Below, in pieces: positions 33,414 through 48,387 of a stretch of 64,000 nucleotides of DNA. How positions within the stretch are numbered: position 1 is the first letter of the stretch; every line of letters begins with the position of its first letter. This stretch comes from Trogon surrucura. Taxonomy: Eukaryota > Chordata > Aves > Trogoniformes > Trogonidae. Both the position numbers and the translations under genes were made by a program. The notes beneath the pieces were generated by a model. That model was not told where the DNA came from, made no database searches, and was given only the letters and a program-made list of their open reading frames with translations. The stretch lies in NCBI GenBank assembly GCA_020746105.1, contig CM036623.1, positions 5,422,501 to 5,486,500 on the forward strand. Direction: 5' to 3'.

Positions 33414-36400
33414 ATTCTTGAAAATGGAGTTGGTTTTAACATTCTACTAAACACCTTAAAATAAATTTCTTGAAGTATTTCCACTCTTTGTAGACACATT
33501 TAACTTCAAGGCCTCAGAGTAGTTACCAGGATTTCGTTCATAGCAAGACCTGTCAGCCCTGACAAGTGGGGCATTTTGCCACTCCGATCTGTTTTTTCAA
33601 CTGAGGCCAAGTTACGAGCAAAATTCCTTTCATAGTTTAACATAAGGTTTAAAAAATACATTTTAATAATGTATGAGGATAACATTACAAAAAGGCTATC
33701 ATAAAGGAATCCTTAGGGGTTCTAAATTAGGCCTTACTGGTAGGAATATTTGCTAGACACCCAACTCATCCCAACGTGCTTATTTGTTTCTGTGGGACAT
33801 TTCATGTTAGTAAGACATTTTTGAGGCTTATTTCTACACGAGGACACATTTTTGGATGAAGATAGAAATGTCTAAACTGGTTCTTTTTGTCACACTAAGT
33901 TATCGTCACAAAAGCACTTTAGGGAGAATAGATTCTAAATATCGCAGTATAGGTTTGGGCTAAAATCAGCATGCTCCTAATCAAAATCTCCAAACTGAGA
34001 CTAATTAGACTTGAACGGAATCATCCTTGCTTTTCGCAGAACCAAAATCTGACCCAGATTATGAAAAAAACAATGCCACTTATGGTTTTACCCAATTGGA
34101 GTCTATATTGATTAAATGACTAAAAATATTCTCAGATTTCTGAGCAGGGGTGCCCGTGGGGTTGCGAAGTAACTTAATTTTTGCCTTCTAATTGTTGCGA
34201 CAGAAACTGAAATTATTTGTTTCGGCAACCATTCTCTCCCCAAGTCCTCCTACTTCAGGAGAACGCTGGAATGCTGTAAGTGTCAGTATGGATAACACCT
34301 TCACATGTATGCTGCTCACTGACCTCAAACTACATGAATAAAAGGCCAAGAGAAACCATGGTGGAATAAGATGCAGTGCTTTAGTAAGGAATCCATGTTT
34401 TATATTTTTTGGCGTTGTGCCACTCTGTTCAGAATTAAGGGATGGATTATTGTGGATTTGTTTTCTTTCAGGAATTAGGGCTGGCCCTGGCTTAGCTTCA
34501 GTACTGCAGAGGTATTAACTGCAATGCATTTCTGTCTTACAGCTTCATCCCATTTAGCCATTGTGACTTTGGAGTGACTTCCAAAGCAATCCAATCAGAA
34601 TGAGTTGGCAGATTAATGTTAACTTTCATGTCAGGACTGAAGGCAATGCAAAATGAAAATGCTAAAAGAAGAGGCATTGCACCAGCGATACTGTAGCTAA
34701 AAATAAAACTGAACTGTCTCATGTGAGCTAATGAGCCTTTGTTTAATCTACGATTGGGTGAAGCATGAATAAACTACCTTTCTGTATATTAATCATTCTC
34801 AAATTTCAAATTAAATTGATGCCACAACCTCTGGCAAGTATATTAGATCATTTACAAGGGCTGCCTTTTATATGATCTAGAATTTTGGATTACCACAAAA
34901 GTTTCTATCTTCCTTAGCCTTGGCAGCCACTGAGTTTGTGATAAATTTTATACTGCAGTTCCTTGGGAACAGTACTGGCAAGATTAGAAGATTCACTGTT
35001 TCACCTTCCGTTTGGGCAACGATTCAAATTGTGCTTTCCTCCTTGCAACAAATCAGAATGGAGTATGCTGATATGTTGTAGGGATCAGTAGCCAGCGGGG
35101 GAGTTTGGAACAGTATGAAATAATACCCCTCTCCATAAAATTTGAATATTTATTCTAATCCAGACATCAAGTATCAGTGGTCAGTGCAACTCTTTGGCAG
35201 GACTGTATTACAACTAAAAAGATCCCACATTGACACATGTGACTCAAGCTTCTAGTCTAAATCTGATGACTTAAATTCCATCTCAGTCTAAAAATATTTA
35301 TTTACCACCTGTGTGGTACTAGTTACGGAGACAGACACTCTTTGGTCTCAGGATATTTTAATGCTGTATATATTTAAGCCTACTTTTGGATTTCCAGTGA
35401 AGAGATTTGTGTTCTCCAGGAATGCAAATGATGCAACAGCATGTGCTACTCTTGGATTTCTGGTTGAACACCTTCTACTGACTGTCATTTAGCAGTGATT
35501 TAAATGATGTATGGCTAACAGCAAGCTTGAAACGTGTTTTTCAGCTGTATTTTGTTGCTTTGGAAAGCCATTTCCTTGTAACAGCTTGTAAATCTTAGAC
35601 GAAAACAAATAGGTAAATCTCAGTGATATAATTGCACTCACAAAATACTTTCTATCTAGCTTGGCTTAGCTAGGATGTTCTTAACATTAACACAATTTAC
35701 TAAAATTACAGTCCCAGTCAGCACTATCCCAATTATTAGCTTCTCACGTCTGTAAGAAAAGCCGTTGAGTTCACAGTGATAATCAAATAAAGCTAAGTTT
35801 GCCATTCTTCTTTCAATATTAAAGACATTTTCTTTTCATCAGGGCATTTTTTTCTGTTTTATTGTTACTCATTTTTCTATATGTTAGAACACACTTTTAA
35901 AAACCCCCAGTGTTCCTGCCTTTCTCTCTATGGTTTTAGTAACCCCTTGCTTTAACATGTAAATACTCTTCTCTCAGTACTGTATTTCTTCCAAGACTCA
36001 AATATTTTCTGTTATTCACAATAGAATGGAGGTCTTTATATGCAATTTTGTATGCCCACTCATTTTGTTTCTTATGATTTGGGAAATGAATCGTAAAATA
36101 ATCTAACAATAAAATTAGCAGACAATAGGACTTTGGAAAATCATTGCTCTGAAATTTTTTCATGTTCACATAAGATGATGCAGATCCTTTCTTAAAAAAA
36201 CACTGATTCATTAAACAGTAAATGAATTAATATTGGCATTTCTCTAGGATCTAACTGCTGACCTATAATAACAACAATCCCATAATAAGTACACTAGAAA
36301 ACAGGAAGAGAGACCTCCACACACTTACCATGTGCAATTATTCTAATAATAGGGCTAAAAATATTGCCAGCAAAATATTATCTGCAAAGCTACTGACATT

Positions 36401-39400
36401 TTTGTAGAAGGTCAAAACCTGAGTAAAATTAAATACAGAAGTGATGGAACTAAGACCAGCTAATTTTAAAGAAAAAAGTCACTACATGCAGTTCATTAAA
36501 TATAAACTGTCAAATGCATTTGCCCCACTTCCACCCTCAGCTGCTCTGATTCTTTATTGCGGAGTGGACCTGTTTACTCTGGAGGTGGTTGCTGTTAGCT
36601 GTGGATTCCCACGAGATGTCAAGGTGGTGGGTAGCTCCTCCTGCAGCATTTCGGTTGATGCCAGCAGAACTCAGACAGGCACAGTGATGCAGTTCTTATG
36701 TAACACCCCAGCGTTAAAAAAGCTGGGTTCCCTCCCATTTCCAGCAGCATACAGCTTGCATTTCTTACTCTGCAGTGACAGAGAGCACAAAGTATCAATC
36801 CTGACACTACTGAAGGGCTGAGCAATAGCTGCTTATGACTGAGGAACCACAGACTTGCTTTAGGTAATGTAAACTGCAATTCCATCCCTGGAATGTTTCT
36901 CTGGCATTTTTTTCTAGTTGCTTTTTTCTTTATCTCTAAACTTCTCAAACTATGCAAATGCCGTGCTTCATAGTATGTGTTCACAATCAGATACTAGAAT
37001 TATTGCCAGCACATGTCACACAAGTTTTATTTGTATAATGGAAATCACTCACTGGAACACTTTTCTTTCCTCAATGTGAAATGCAGAATAGCATATAGGG
37101 CATTCCGTATAATTTTGTAATGAGCAGCAGTGAATTCCCTACAGAGATAGCCGCCTTCTTCAAGCTTTTTAATAGAGCATCGCTGCTTACACTGGTTTCT
37201 TTCTCATCTTTTTAAATTTAATAGCATCTTGTCATTAAACTCAACTAGAACAGCAATGAACCCTGGATGAATTAGTTAACATATTCATAACTCACACTAT
37301 ACTATTTCCGTGAATATTACATTTTGTTCAGATCAAATAAAACCGCCTTGTGCTTAAAACGATCCTGTTGACACACCAGTTCATGTTGTTAGTAAAGGGC
37401 TTGTAACGTGTTGCTGAAATTATATAAGGAAAATACAGAAAATAAATTGTCAATTTAACTAGTGGTATTAATGTATGTTACAGACTTTTCCTATAGCGAT
37501 AAGTTCTCAGGGAAAATCAAAGGGCTTGGCTAAATTAACTCCCACATGCTCACAAAACCTGTCGTGCTCTGAGGCAAAACAGAGTAACCCGTGGTTTCAT
37601 TCTGCAGACCCTTGAGAGAGCTCCAGGCTCACTGATGTGGTCCTTCAGCGCAACACACAGCTATGGCCATTACAGAGCTTTCAGTTAATATTTGGAAACA
37701 ACGCAGTTTTCACACTATATTTCTGCACCCAGCCTAATAGGTTGGATCTACAAACCAGCCCGATTATCTCAGTCAAGTCAACTACATTACTTACCAATCT
37801 GGAATGGAGCTGCAAATCTCTCCCGTGACACTGTATGGAAATATTTAAGTCATTTTGTCTCCTTCAGGGTGAAATCAACAATAAATGATCTGTCAAACCC
37901 TAGATGAAAACAAAATTGTCAAAAACTCCAGCAAGAGCATTAAAACATTTCTTATAAAATCTTTCGACTCATCATTTCATCTTGAAATATGTTTTGTCTC
38001 TTCTGTCTCACTGGGAACTGCAAAGCAATATGACAGCAGTAGTTCAGTTTATGTATATCAAAAGGTTGGTACACCTATTTAAAAAAAGAAAATCAAACCC
38101 CAGTCAAATTTCTGGTCTAAAACTAAATTCTGAAAAATAATATACCTGAGAAATCATAGACCTATTAAACTAATAGAGGTATAATGAAACAAGTTTTTCT
38201 ATACTCTTTATTATGAGAATGTGTTAGATTTTAAAGAAAATAAGATTCCTGCGTGCTTTAAATATTGCAAACTGCTAAATCCAGAAGTTATTGTAAAATA
38301 ATGCTTTCTTTCCTCCCTCCCCCCCAAATATTGTTCAATCAAATTAGCTTGTAATAATTACACTTGGAAATACAGTCATCATTTGCTGCTATGGGCCACT
38401 GTTATGCAAATAGCTCATTTCACTTTCCAGTTTTCATGATCCACTTCACGTTCAGGCATTTTAAGTGCACAACTTGAGAAGCTGCAACAGGAATGATTAT
38501 TTTTTTCTTAACTGTGGGCTTACCCTTTCAGCTATGGAAATAAAACATTTCTCTCCAAAATTCGTTTAGAAATAGAAGATCTGCAGATTCCTCTTACACC
38601 TCTAAGGTTAATGAATAAAGTTGTCTTAAATCTTTTTCTATTTTCACATGCTAGTGATGGTAAAATTCTTCCATGAAGCAACCTTTTTAGATCACTAGCA
38701 AGTTGAAATCTCAGATAAGGCTAATCCTTGATTTGATATTTTTACAGAGGTCATAGAGTGGACTGCACTTTAACTGGATGCCAATTGTCTAGACAATCCT
38801 GACCAAAGCTGATTTTCCAGGCTAAATCTATTTTCTGTATGGCATGTTAAGCCCAGTAGAATATTCTTTTAATTCACTATTTATGGTCACTCCTAACAAA
38901 CTCCATCATCTAAAAGTTTTCTCCATTCTCTTATGCCTTTAATTTTTTCAGTGCTGCTGATGTGTATGGGAAGATGAAAGCGAATGAAAGACATTTCTTG
39001 TCTGAGAGAGCTTACAGGAGAGGCTACGGGACTGCAAACATTTCCGCACCTGCCCAGTTTCTCTTTGTGACAAGTCCCAAAGAATCATGATGTTGAGCCA
39101 CACTCGATTCTGTATCATTTAAAGCAGCAAGAATTTGGTATTGAGTCCAAATCAGAGAGTAGCAAACCTCATATCTGTTGCAGGGGCTGGCACACAGCAG
39201 TATAAAACTGAGAATAGGTAGTACTAGACTGAAAGTTCTGACACAAGGGACATGAGCAGTAAGAATTTGAATTTCCATGTGGTAATTACCTTTAGCAATG
39301 GTGATTGGTAGGTGCTTGTTCTCTACTGAACTCGTCAGTCCAGCTTTCAGAATTTCTTGCACATGGGAAGCATCAGGGTCCTAAGAATAGGACTCGTAGC

Positions 39401-42400
39401 AGGCACTAAGAGAGTAAAAAGTCATCCAAGGCAGTCTGTAAGAAAGATCAATGAAGAAAAAGAAAAGGCTGCTGAACAGCAATGCTGCTAAGATAGTAAT
39501 AAGGAAATTACTTTTGCAGTATGGGGGAAGTTGGATATAGATTAATTCTAGCTTCTGATGGCCTTTCTTTGAGAAAACAGGCAGAAATGATGTTTCTCTT
39601 TTACACCACATCCCAGTGGAAAGATTCAGGTTCTTACCTCCCTTGTCTGCCTGATTTGGAAGATGAATTTGAAAGCAGATCTCCCACCTTCCCCCCAAAA
39701 ATCAACTAGAAGCGGATTATTCAGAGATAACCTAACATACATTCCTTTGGCAATAGGACGTCTGGAATTTGATCTGATTGTTGGCATATAAGGATGTCTA
39801 TGAGATTAGTCCCAACAGACAAGCCAGGCAGCAGAATGCCTAATTTGAGACTCTGCCACGCTCACATTCGCAGCTGCTCAGCATCTTCAGGGTATGCACA
39901 GGATGTCATTATCCAGCGTCAGAAATTTGGGCACCTAGAAGAATTTATTGGTGGAGTATTTTGGTGCTGAGATAATTTCAGTGCCTTTCAGGTTAAGTAG
40001 CAGCTAAGCAGGGCTTTCTGAGGGTCTCACAGCTGGATTTAGAGAACTGAAGAGGCAGTCTAAATTTAGAGAGCTAAAGTGCTATCTAAATTCCTCTGCA
40101 AAGCTATGTGGGAGAGGTAGGGAGCTAATTTTCTATTGGGCGGAGGACAGCTTGGACTTGAGGAACGCATTTGTCAAAGCAGCTTCCTTCAGGTTTGGTC
40201 TCAATTTATTTACAAAATCTCGTGTAAATTAGAATGAGGCAGGTTTTCCTTAAATTCTTCTTTGTAAATAAAAATATGTTACACTGTACTTTACCATATA
40301 AGTATTGCTGAAGCATTGTTATTCTATATACAGCTAGATCAAATCATCAATATTTTAAGATGAAATGCTGGATTTGGACAATTGTCTTGAAAATTCATGT
40401 TATATTCGCCACATGAAGAATAATTCTTAACAGTGGGATTTTTTTTTTTGTTCTAAACAGTAATTGTATTCTTCCCCTTCATGCATGCTTGCAGTATCTA
40501 ATGGTACTGTAGTAGTAATTTCCTCAATAGTGGTTCATTACCAGCAGTTAACAACTCCTGGCAATTAACTAATTACTTTGTCTTTGACTATAGTGAAAGG
40601 GAATGGCTATCAAGGGCATTGTTTGCTAAATTAACCAAAAGCGACAGACACATGCTTAGTAATAATTATAGAAGGAAATCCCTCCAAAATGCACTCATCT
40701 CACTCAGTTTTTCGCAGGAGATGTGCAGTCCGAAATGACAATTTGAAAAAATTCAGAAGAATTAACACATGCAATCTTATTTTTTTCCTTTACTTTCCAA
40801 ACAAGTATCTGGATAAAATGCAAGTTCCTGGGCTCAGCCAAGGTTTGTGGTATTCTCAGAGCTCAAACTAATGCAGCTCCGGCCAGGGTGGTCTCTAGTA
40901 TCCCACGAGCTGGATGTAGCCCAGCGGATGATTCTGCTTGGCCAGATGCCTCTTCCTCAGAGGAGCTGCCTCTTCCCTCTCCACGTGGGCGGAGAGATGG
41001 ATGGATGGGGATGTGTGCCTCCCACAGAGAGCCCAGCGACACCTCCATATGGCACATGCAGAAAAGACAAGGCAAAGCCGGTACCTCTCCTCAGCAAAAA
41101 ACATTGGGCTCTATCTCTCAGTCACAATCCATTTAGGCTTCAGCTACGCTAATCCGTGTAATATCCGCAACAAAAAAACCACCAGCCCACCTATTTATAA
41201 AATGGTTGCTGGCTAAAAGTTCTTCAGTGAAAGATGGCATATTGTGAAATAATTTTTGAAATAGAATAGATTACTTTTACAAAACTCAGCTGCTATCTTG
41301 TATCATTTTCCTTTTTTTTTTTTTTTTCCTGAGGAAAAAAATAATACTCCGTACATCTTGAAATGCTAAATCAGTTATCTAATTGGAACTACGCGTGATC
41401 CAAACTTAACGGCAGTCCTTACCTTTTTCCTCATGTTCTTAATGCTTCTCGGTTCTTCCTGTTGTATTACCAGGACTGGAGCTGACTCCACGTTTTGTCC
41501 TATGACTGAAATGTTACTGCAAGGTGGGGTGCCTTTTTCACTCAATTTCATTTCCCTACAGATAATATTAATTGATTAATTTGTAAATGACTCACAACTC
41601 TTCAAAAACACCTGAACATTATCACTGGCTTTTCTTTCCTCCCTGTCAGTGGGAATGAAAAATAAACAACTGCTTCTTCCCTGACCCCTCCCATTCCCAA
41701 CCACTGCCATTATTTTCTGGCTGAGAAGAAAAACATATTTTAGAAATCCAGAGATACGATAACTACCAATATTCTTCTTCACTTTAGAAATAACAAAAAC
41801 ATAAATACACTAGAAATCCAGAATTCTGGGACCTTGTGTTGTAGTAACAATTACAAAGCATCTGAGAAAAAAAAAAAAAGTCAGATAGTCTTCCTCAGAA
41901 AGTAGCATTTGTGACTGCTCCATGTAAAGAACTTTCTCCTCAGTGACCTCTCTCTAAACTCAGTTACACCACTTATCTTCCTTGACATTCATGTAAACAG
42001 ACCAACCCAACAGCCCCTATTTGCAATTTCTAAACTTTTAATGTTTCCCCACTGTTTTCACTGATCTCTCTTAAGCCTGCGCAGGATTTACTTTACCTTT
42101 TTCAGTGAGTAAGACTCTTTCAAGGTCTCCTTGTTGAAGAAAATGCAAGGCATAAAATACGAGAAGGTGAAGATATTTTACATTTAATTCAATTCATTAA
42201 GTATTTCTGACTAAAGAGGAAGATCTTTGTCCATGCCTAATGATCCATTGTCACTTTGATTTCAGAGAAATCCTCCAATTAGGATTGAGTGATCAAGTCT
42301 TGAAAATGTGTAGAAAAATCACCTCCTGCAAAGAACTGCGTATTCTAATGTGCTTAAACCTGCAATCAATACTTACGCTATTGACTCAATTTTCTAAAAT

Positions 42401-45400
42401 AAATTTCATATTTATTGATATTGAGTATGTGAAGCTGAGATTAATTTGTAAAACTGTATAATGTGAACCTGAATAACATTTCTGCTATGTACATAAAGAC
42501 AGGGAGATGCTGTACACTCTCAGGATAACCATAAAGACTTAATATACCTCTTTTCTCATTCCTTTCCTAGGGTGTTCTGATTTAATATGGAACTATAGGC
42601 AATAACCTTAGCATAGCAACTGGTACATTAGAGGCTATTTGTCTACCAGCAACAAAACTATAAACCTGTCACTGTAATAATTGATATTATGTTGCTTCCA
42701 ACCTAATAGGAAATTTAGCAATTTTTTGTAATCACTCTTCATGAATTGCTAACCTGTTTAACAGGCTAATGTTGACCTAAAGAGCTACTATAAATAACAC
42801 AGTAAGGAATCAACTGACAATAAAAATTAATCTGCACGATATTTCAGAATCAACAAACCCCATGCCTGAAAGACCACTCCTGCTCTTTAGTTTAACTCTA
42901 GATGATTACAAACAGATGGAAATGAATGCCCATATGTTTTAACATCTTGTGGGCTCATCGTCATGTGGTATCTTTTTTTTTTTCATTCTTTGACAACATC
43001 TATGACTTCTTGAAACTTTAAAGAATTAAAACAAGTTTAAGTGACCAAAAAGAGTCTAGATTCCATGCATTTTTCTGCCAGAAACCATGACTAATTAATG
43101 ACATTTTGGAAAATACAGGGTTCTATCCTATTGCTAGAGTGACCAAGATTTCTGCAGGCGAAGTAAAATGTCCCTAGCCCCTAAAGAGAGAGGAAAATTG
43201 CCCAGATAATTAACATTGACAATAACAAAAAAAAAGGTTATAAGAATTAGATTGCATAGATTACAGAAAACATTCGTTAGTAGCAAAATTTACCATCTAG
43301 ATGCTGCTTCCTATATTGTCTTAAAGCCCTTTAAAACAATTTCATTCAAATGAGTGGACGATGAAATCTTCATAAAATAGTGTAAGGTGCTGTACAGTGT
43401 CAATGGTATAACGTGAATGAAGACCTCACAGGAAAAATTCATACATTCTTTTGCAAGATTCTCAGACTGCACATATGCTTATTAAACTTAGAAATTTCTA
43501 CAGAAAAAATTGTACACATGAAACCACCAAAGCTCAGAATAATGAAGTAACAGTCACATGACAGTGAAAACATTTAAAAATATTTAGGTTATATAGTTAT
43601 AGATTTAGCTGAAAGCAAAGATTTATATAATTTGTATGTAATAAGCTCTACCCAGAGAATCTGAACAGCTGCTTATTGGCTGAACTCTTGCATAAATGGC
43701 AAAAACAAAGAAAAAATTCTCTGTCTGAGCTCTCCCTAACACTGTGTTGTCAGAAGAGACATTTTATCTGCGCTCTCCCCATACTCTGAATGGAGGATCA
43801 TGTCCCAGCTTAGTGTAAAGCCAGATGCAGTAACACATCATGCCTAAAGTAATATGCCACTTACATAGCAGATGGAGCCCAGTAACTCAGACTAGTCTGG
43901 AAAATGACCACAAAAGAAGTATTTTAGCATGAAAGGGTAACGGCACAGCACGCATTTTGATTCTTCCCAATATATTTGCAGCAAGCTTACTCCTCACTGA
44001 ATAAAAAAGCCCCCTGTGATAATTGTCTCTCTCTGGGCCGCTGCATCAGAGCAGACACACACCACGTAAAGACCTTCAGTAATATCACTGCAACGACCCT
44101 TAGAAAGGGAACATTGGTGATTAATGTTTTAGGAATAGCTTTCTCCATTCTAAGGCAAATAATTCATCTGCTCATTCGTCTGCAGAGGGTTGTTCTTTTT
44201 ACCTTGCTTGTAGGTTTCTCTGAAACACATGATGAAGATTTTCAAAAACATTTTGTTGGTGGCCTGCCTTCCTTTCTGCTGCAGTCAAGGGCAAAAATCC
44301 CCTGGATTTTCAGTAGGAGCAAAGAACTGTAAATTCTAGTTACAGTTTCTTCTTACTGTAGTCTTTTGTCGTTCTACCATCATCACAAAACTTTTAATGT
44401 TTTTGAAAGAAGTACTTTTTTACCGGTCATTCAATAGTTTTTCAAACAAAATAATCTGCACATCAGGTTTTTTGCCGTTTCCAAGTGCAGAAGCTATAAC
44501 CTCAAGCAGAACAGAACAAATTATTAATTATAATGAGTTTTTTTTTAAAATAAAAATCAGCAGCATTGACTAGGATAACCCCTTCTTTTTGAGTTTCTAT
44601 GAAATGGGATTTGTAAAACTGTTGCAGGATGAACAGAGGAAATGTCTATGCCATTTTGCAGGACACTTCAGGATGGTAACATCCAGGCTGCACAGAAAAT
44701 GGTTGATTTCCACTATAAACAAAAAAGGCATTAGCATTGCATAATAGCTCCAGGGCTGGTTTCAGCTGCATTATGTCACATAGGGATGAATGTGAGAATT
44801 GCAAGGTGATCTGGGGTGAAAAGCACAGTATGCTTCCTAAACGAGAAACAGGCAAAACCTATTGATGCATTCTGCTTTCCAAAGCATTCGAAAAATCAAT
44901 GTATCTCCTTAAAAGCCTTCATAAATCTTTAGCACCTTGGCATAAGAATACCTATGTCCTTACTACAGAAGATTTTTATCTGGATTACAGATTACTAGCC
45001 AAGATATATCTTTTTTTCAGTCTAAGTCTGCAGCATCCTTGGTGTTTGCCTCCGTGTGTAGACGAGAGGCTTCCTTTGACACTCGGTGCTTGCAATGTTT
45101 GTCAGCTCCATGGCTCTAGCTGGAGGCTCTCAGATAGTCATGAGACAATCTGAGGGAGTAGCCAGAGGTTTGAAGTTAACAAAAAGTGACTGAGTTTATA
45201 TCTAGGACTATGTTAAATAAGGTTAGGTCAGCTGGTTTAAGTAAGCACGCTATTTATAGAGTATGCTGTTTCTAAAGTAAATATCTTTCATAGAAAAACT
45301 TAGGTTAATTCCTCGTTGTGCTGCTCAATTTGTCCCTTAACTCAGAGCAGAGTGTTTGTGAGAGGTCATTCAGAAATACCACTGGACGTATTTTTTAATC

Positions 45401-46161
45401 TATCTATCTTATCTTAGAAGAGTTATTTCGTAGATGAAAGAGAAAAATAAATGTGTTGTTCCCTGACACTGAGAACTGTACAATGTAATTTAACCACCAA
45501 GAGAAGAAAAATGGAAACACAAAATATCTGGCAAATTATTTGAACTTTTGAAAACCCGTAGTGTGTGTACAGAGGCTTACAGACAAGAGCTAAAACTGGT
45601 TAAATAATTTTTTGATCAAATTATACTACTGAACTTTTCGATTGAGAAAAAAGCAGGGCCTCCAATGCAGGAATATTACACTGATTTTAAGTGACCTGGC
45701 AATCGAGCTTGCAAGAAAATGTCATATATTTTTATTGTCAAGCTAGTAGCAAAGAACTGTCTTCTTAGAGGCAGATAATATCAACGGTGTGACAGACCGG
45801 GAGATGATCTGTGAAAGAGAACTTTGAATGATAGCTACTCGATACTGAATGGAAGGCTGGAAAAGAAAGACCATGGGGTGTTGTCTCGAGATCAGTGTAC
45901 CTGGATTACAGGCACAAGTGCCAAAGTACCAATTCTGCATGTTCTGTGCTTGGGCTTCATTTGATGAATACCTAGAAAGTTTTTAGTGTGAATGTTTCTA
46001 TAAGTGGTATCGCAGTGAGAAGGTTTTTTATGCAGGATCGCACTCCGTGCTCCTCCTCAGGAGCTATCAGCTGTAAGTAGACACTGCTGGAGCAGCTGGT
46101 TCTGACAAGAATCACCAGATCTTCATACCCCTGAAACAAAGACAATCACACAGGTGGAAGG
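33414..46161. other. Unique AT-rich non-coding DNA
   Basis: No recognisable gene or transposon occurs in this 12.7-kb stretch. It includes a T-run at about 41312-41327, an A-run near 41868-41879 and a GC-richer patch at 40860-41110 with overlapping frames on both strands. Parts at 34500-34780 and 43970-44220 have the look of conserved enhancers (ATTA-type homeodomain cores, no simple sequence), but no conservation data are available. Confidence 0.5.
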
Positions 46162-46397
46162 AATCACAGAATCAAAGAATACTGGGGGTTGGAAGGGACC
46201 TCAAAAGATCATCTATTCCAGCCCCCCTGCCAGAGCAGGATCACCCAGAGTAGGTCACACAGGAACGTGTCCAGGCAGGAGGAGCCCTGGGCAGCCTGTT
46301 CCAGGGCTCTGTCACCCTCACAGTGAAAGAGTTTTTCCTAATATTTCTGTGGAACCTCCTATGTTACACCTTGTACCCATTGCCCCTTGTCCTGTCA
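46162..46397 (-). mobile_element. CR1 LINE 3' fragment, minus strand
   Basis: The stretch reads AATCACAGAATCAAAGAA, GGGTTGGAAGGGACCTC, AGATCATCTATTCCAGCC, CCTGTTCCAGGGCTCTGTC, ACCCTCACAGTGAAAGAG and TTGCCCCTTGTCCTGTC in order. This is the reverse complement of an avian CR1 3' region, about 235 bp long. The element is 5'-truncated and stops abruptly near 46397. A small gap relative to the usual consensus lies between GTCCAGGCAGGAGGAG and GGGCAGCC, where roughly 35 bases are missing. The open frame on the plus strand here is antisense to the element and is not a gene. Confidence 0.92.
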
Positions 46398-48339
46398 ACC
46401 TAAGCGCAAGCTCCCAGGCCAGTGTAACAAGCTGCTATACCTTGTGATCAGTCATGCAATGAATGGGAGACCCAAGAACAACCCTTTTCACTGTGTCCTT
46501 CAGAGTTTTATGAATGTATAGGATGGATGTTTGTCCTGCGCTAGTTTATGAGTGGGACCTCTTCATTTTACAACAGAGTTAACACAGAATTTGCCTATGT
46601 AGGACAGCTCTGATATTTTTTTTAGTCCATTTTTTTTCCCTATACACTTGAGTTTTTTCTACTTTGATCATCTGCACATTCATTACATGAATAAGTCAGT
46701 GTTGGAAGGAGGAATTTTTCCACATTGTCTAATTCTTTCTTCAAAGAATCTGTTTTTAACTTTTCTATACTGAAACGTTTCTGTGCTTCTTCTGTACTAA
46801 AGTTTCCTCCGCTTCATTTTCTTCCGCTTCTTGGGGTTTCTTTTCCTCAAATGCTGCAGTGTAAATCATACAGAGATAAATCCTGACATAGTTAGAATTT
46901 TAAATGAGCACCATCTAACTAACATTTTGCTATGGCACAATATAGAAGTGTCTGATACTTTAAAAAATGGACTACAAGTCAATGGGAGGAAAAAAAATGA
47001 GGTAACTGAAAAAACACCCTGAGCCTTCTAGTTGAATGCAAAAAGTATTTTTTGGTTCTTCAGGAAGACTGGTGTAAGAAAAGTAATTCATTACGAGACA
47101 TTATTGAGCTAAGAAAATGCTTAATGCCAAAGTAACAGAGAAATAAAACTGATATTGGATGAAACCATCTTTGAGATGTCTTCCCATGATCTTTTCATTA
47201 AAGTGTTAAACATCACATGCTGCAATTTATTCTCTTGTATATGGTTGCAGTTGCATATTTGACAATGTGTAGATTAACTGAAAAGACGTTCTGGTCTCAC
47301 CATTACATTCACCTTATAGGTCCCCGTAGTGGTATTGGGAACTATTTTTTCCCCAGCATAGCACCACTAATTCATGCCGAGTCCCTGAAGTCCAACGCAG
47401 GAGGCAGAGAACAAGACAGACAGCCCAAGTGTACCCATGTGGTCTAACTGGCCTCAGTGTTTTCTCTAACATAAGGACTGCAGCTACCCTGATTGAAATA
47501 CATGTAAAGGAGGATAAAGCACTTATTTAACTGTGAAACTTGCCATGTTTTAAACTACAGATTAGCAACAGAAGTCTAATTCTACAACAGAGTCTAAGTG
47601 TATCTTAGATGAAGCACTTAGTAGGCAGTCTATGTAACTAAGATTTTTTTGTTCCTGAATAATCTGAGTTTGTTCTTCATTTTCAGCAATGTGATAAAGG
47701 CCGTTTATGAATCTATTCCTACTTACAGTTGACTTGTAAACTACTGCTTTGAACGACGGCTATTCATAACTTAACTTTTATGCCACCTACTTACTACCTG
47801 TCTCACCTCCAGAGAGGTCCCCAAATTCATCAGCGCTTCTCTGCATAGTCGCATGAAGGCTTACAGTGGGAATATTTTCAGAGAAGCATGTTTGTGCGAA
47901 CATATGCAACCCTTCCTAATTCAGCCAACGCTCTTGTGACCAGAAATGCATTTTTTTTTTTTATATTTGTCTGCTCAACACAGACATGCCTGGTAAAAAA
48001 ATGCTTGCCAAGCCTTGAATGTGGTACATACAATTCACTAAACTTTTATATTTTTATGCATTAGTTATTCAGCAGTAGCAGTTGGTGACACTAAAAACAA
48101 TTAACATTCTGTAATTCTAGGTACTGACTGCTAGCAGCTGTCCAAACATCTTTTCTTCAAAATAGCTGATGGATTAGTACAACATATTCAACGCAAGCTA
48201 TATTCAAGACACTACTCTGAAGATGTATGTACATGGATAGTTCCTAGCACAGAATGAGAGAAGCATGAATGAAAACCCTTGTGGAAATCCTAAATGCTTC
48301 TGCTGAAATAAAGTATATGACAAGTGAAACAGCGTATGA

Positions 48340-48387
48340 GTCTTTGAGTAGATGCTGCTTTAGGGTCTTTGAGTAGATGCTACTTTA
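48340..48387 (+). repeat. Two-copy 25-bp tandem repeat
   Basis: GTCTTTGAGTAGATGCTGCT begins at 48340, and GTCTTTGAGTAGATGCTACT begins at 48365. The copies differ at one base over 23 compared positions. Confidence 0.9.

Noticed and set aside
38404..38411. POU octamer ATGCAAAT, also near 28505 and 10499 (reverse)
   Set aside because: An 8-base motif is expected about twice in this much DNA on two strands, and AT-richness raises that. No supporting context was seen.
40860..41110. GC-richer patch that might be a CpG island or exon
   Set aside because: CpG dinucleotides are not dense enough for an island, and four overlapping frames on both strands give no recognisable protein.
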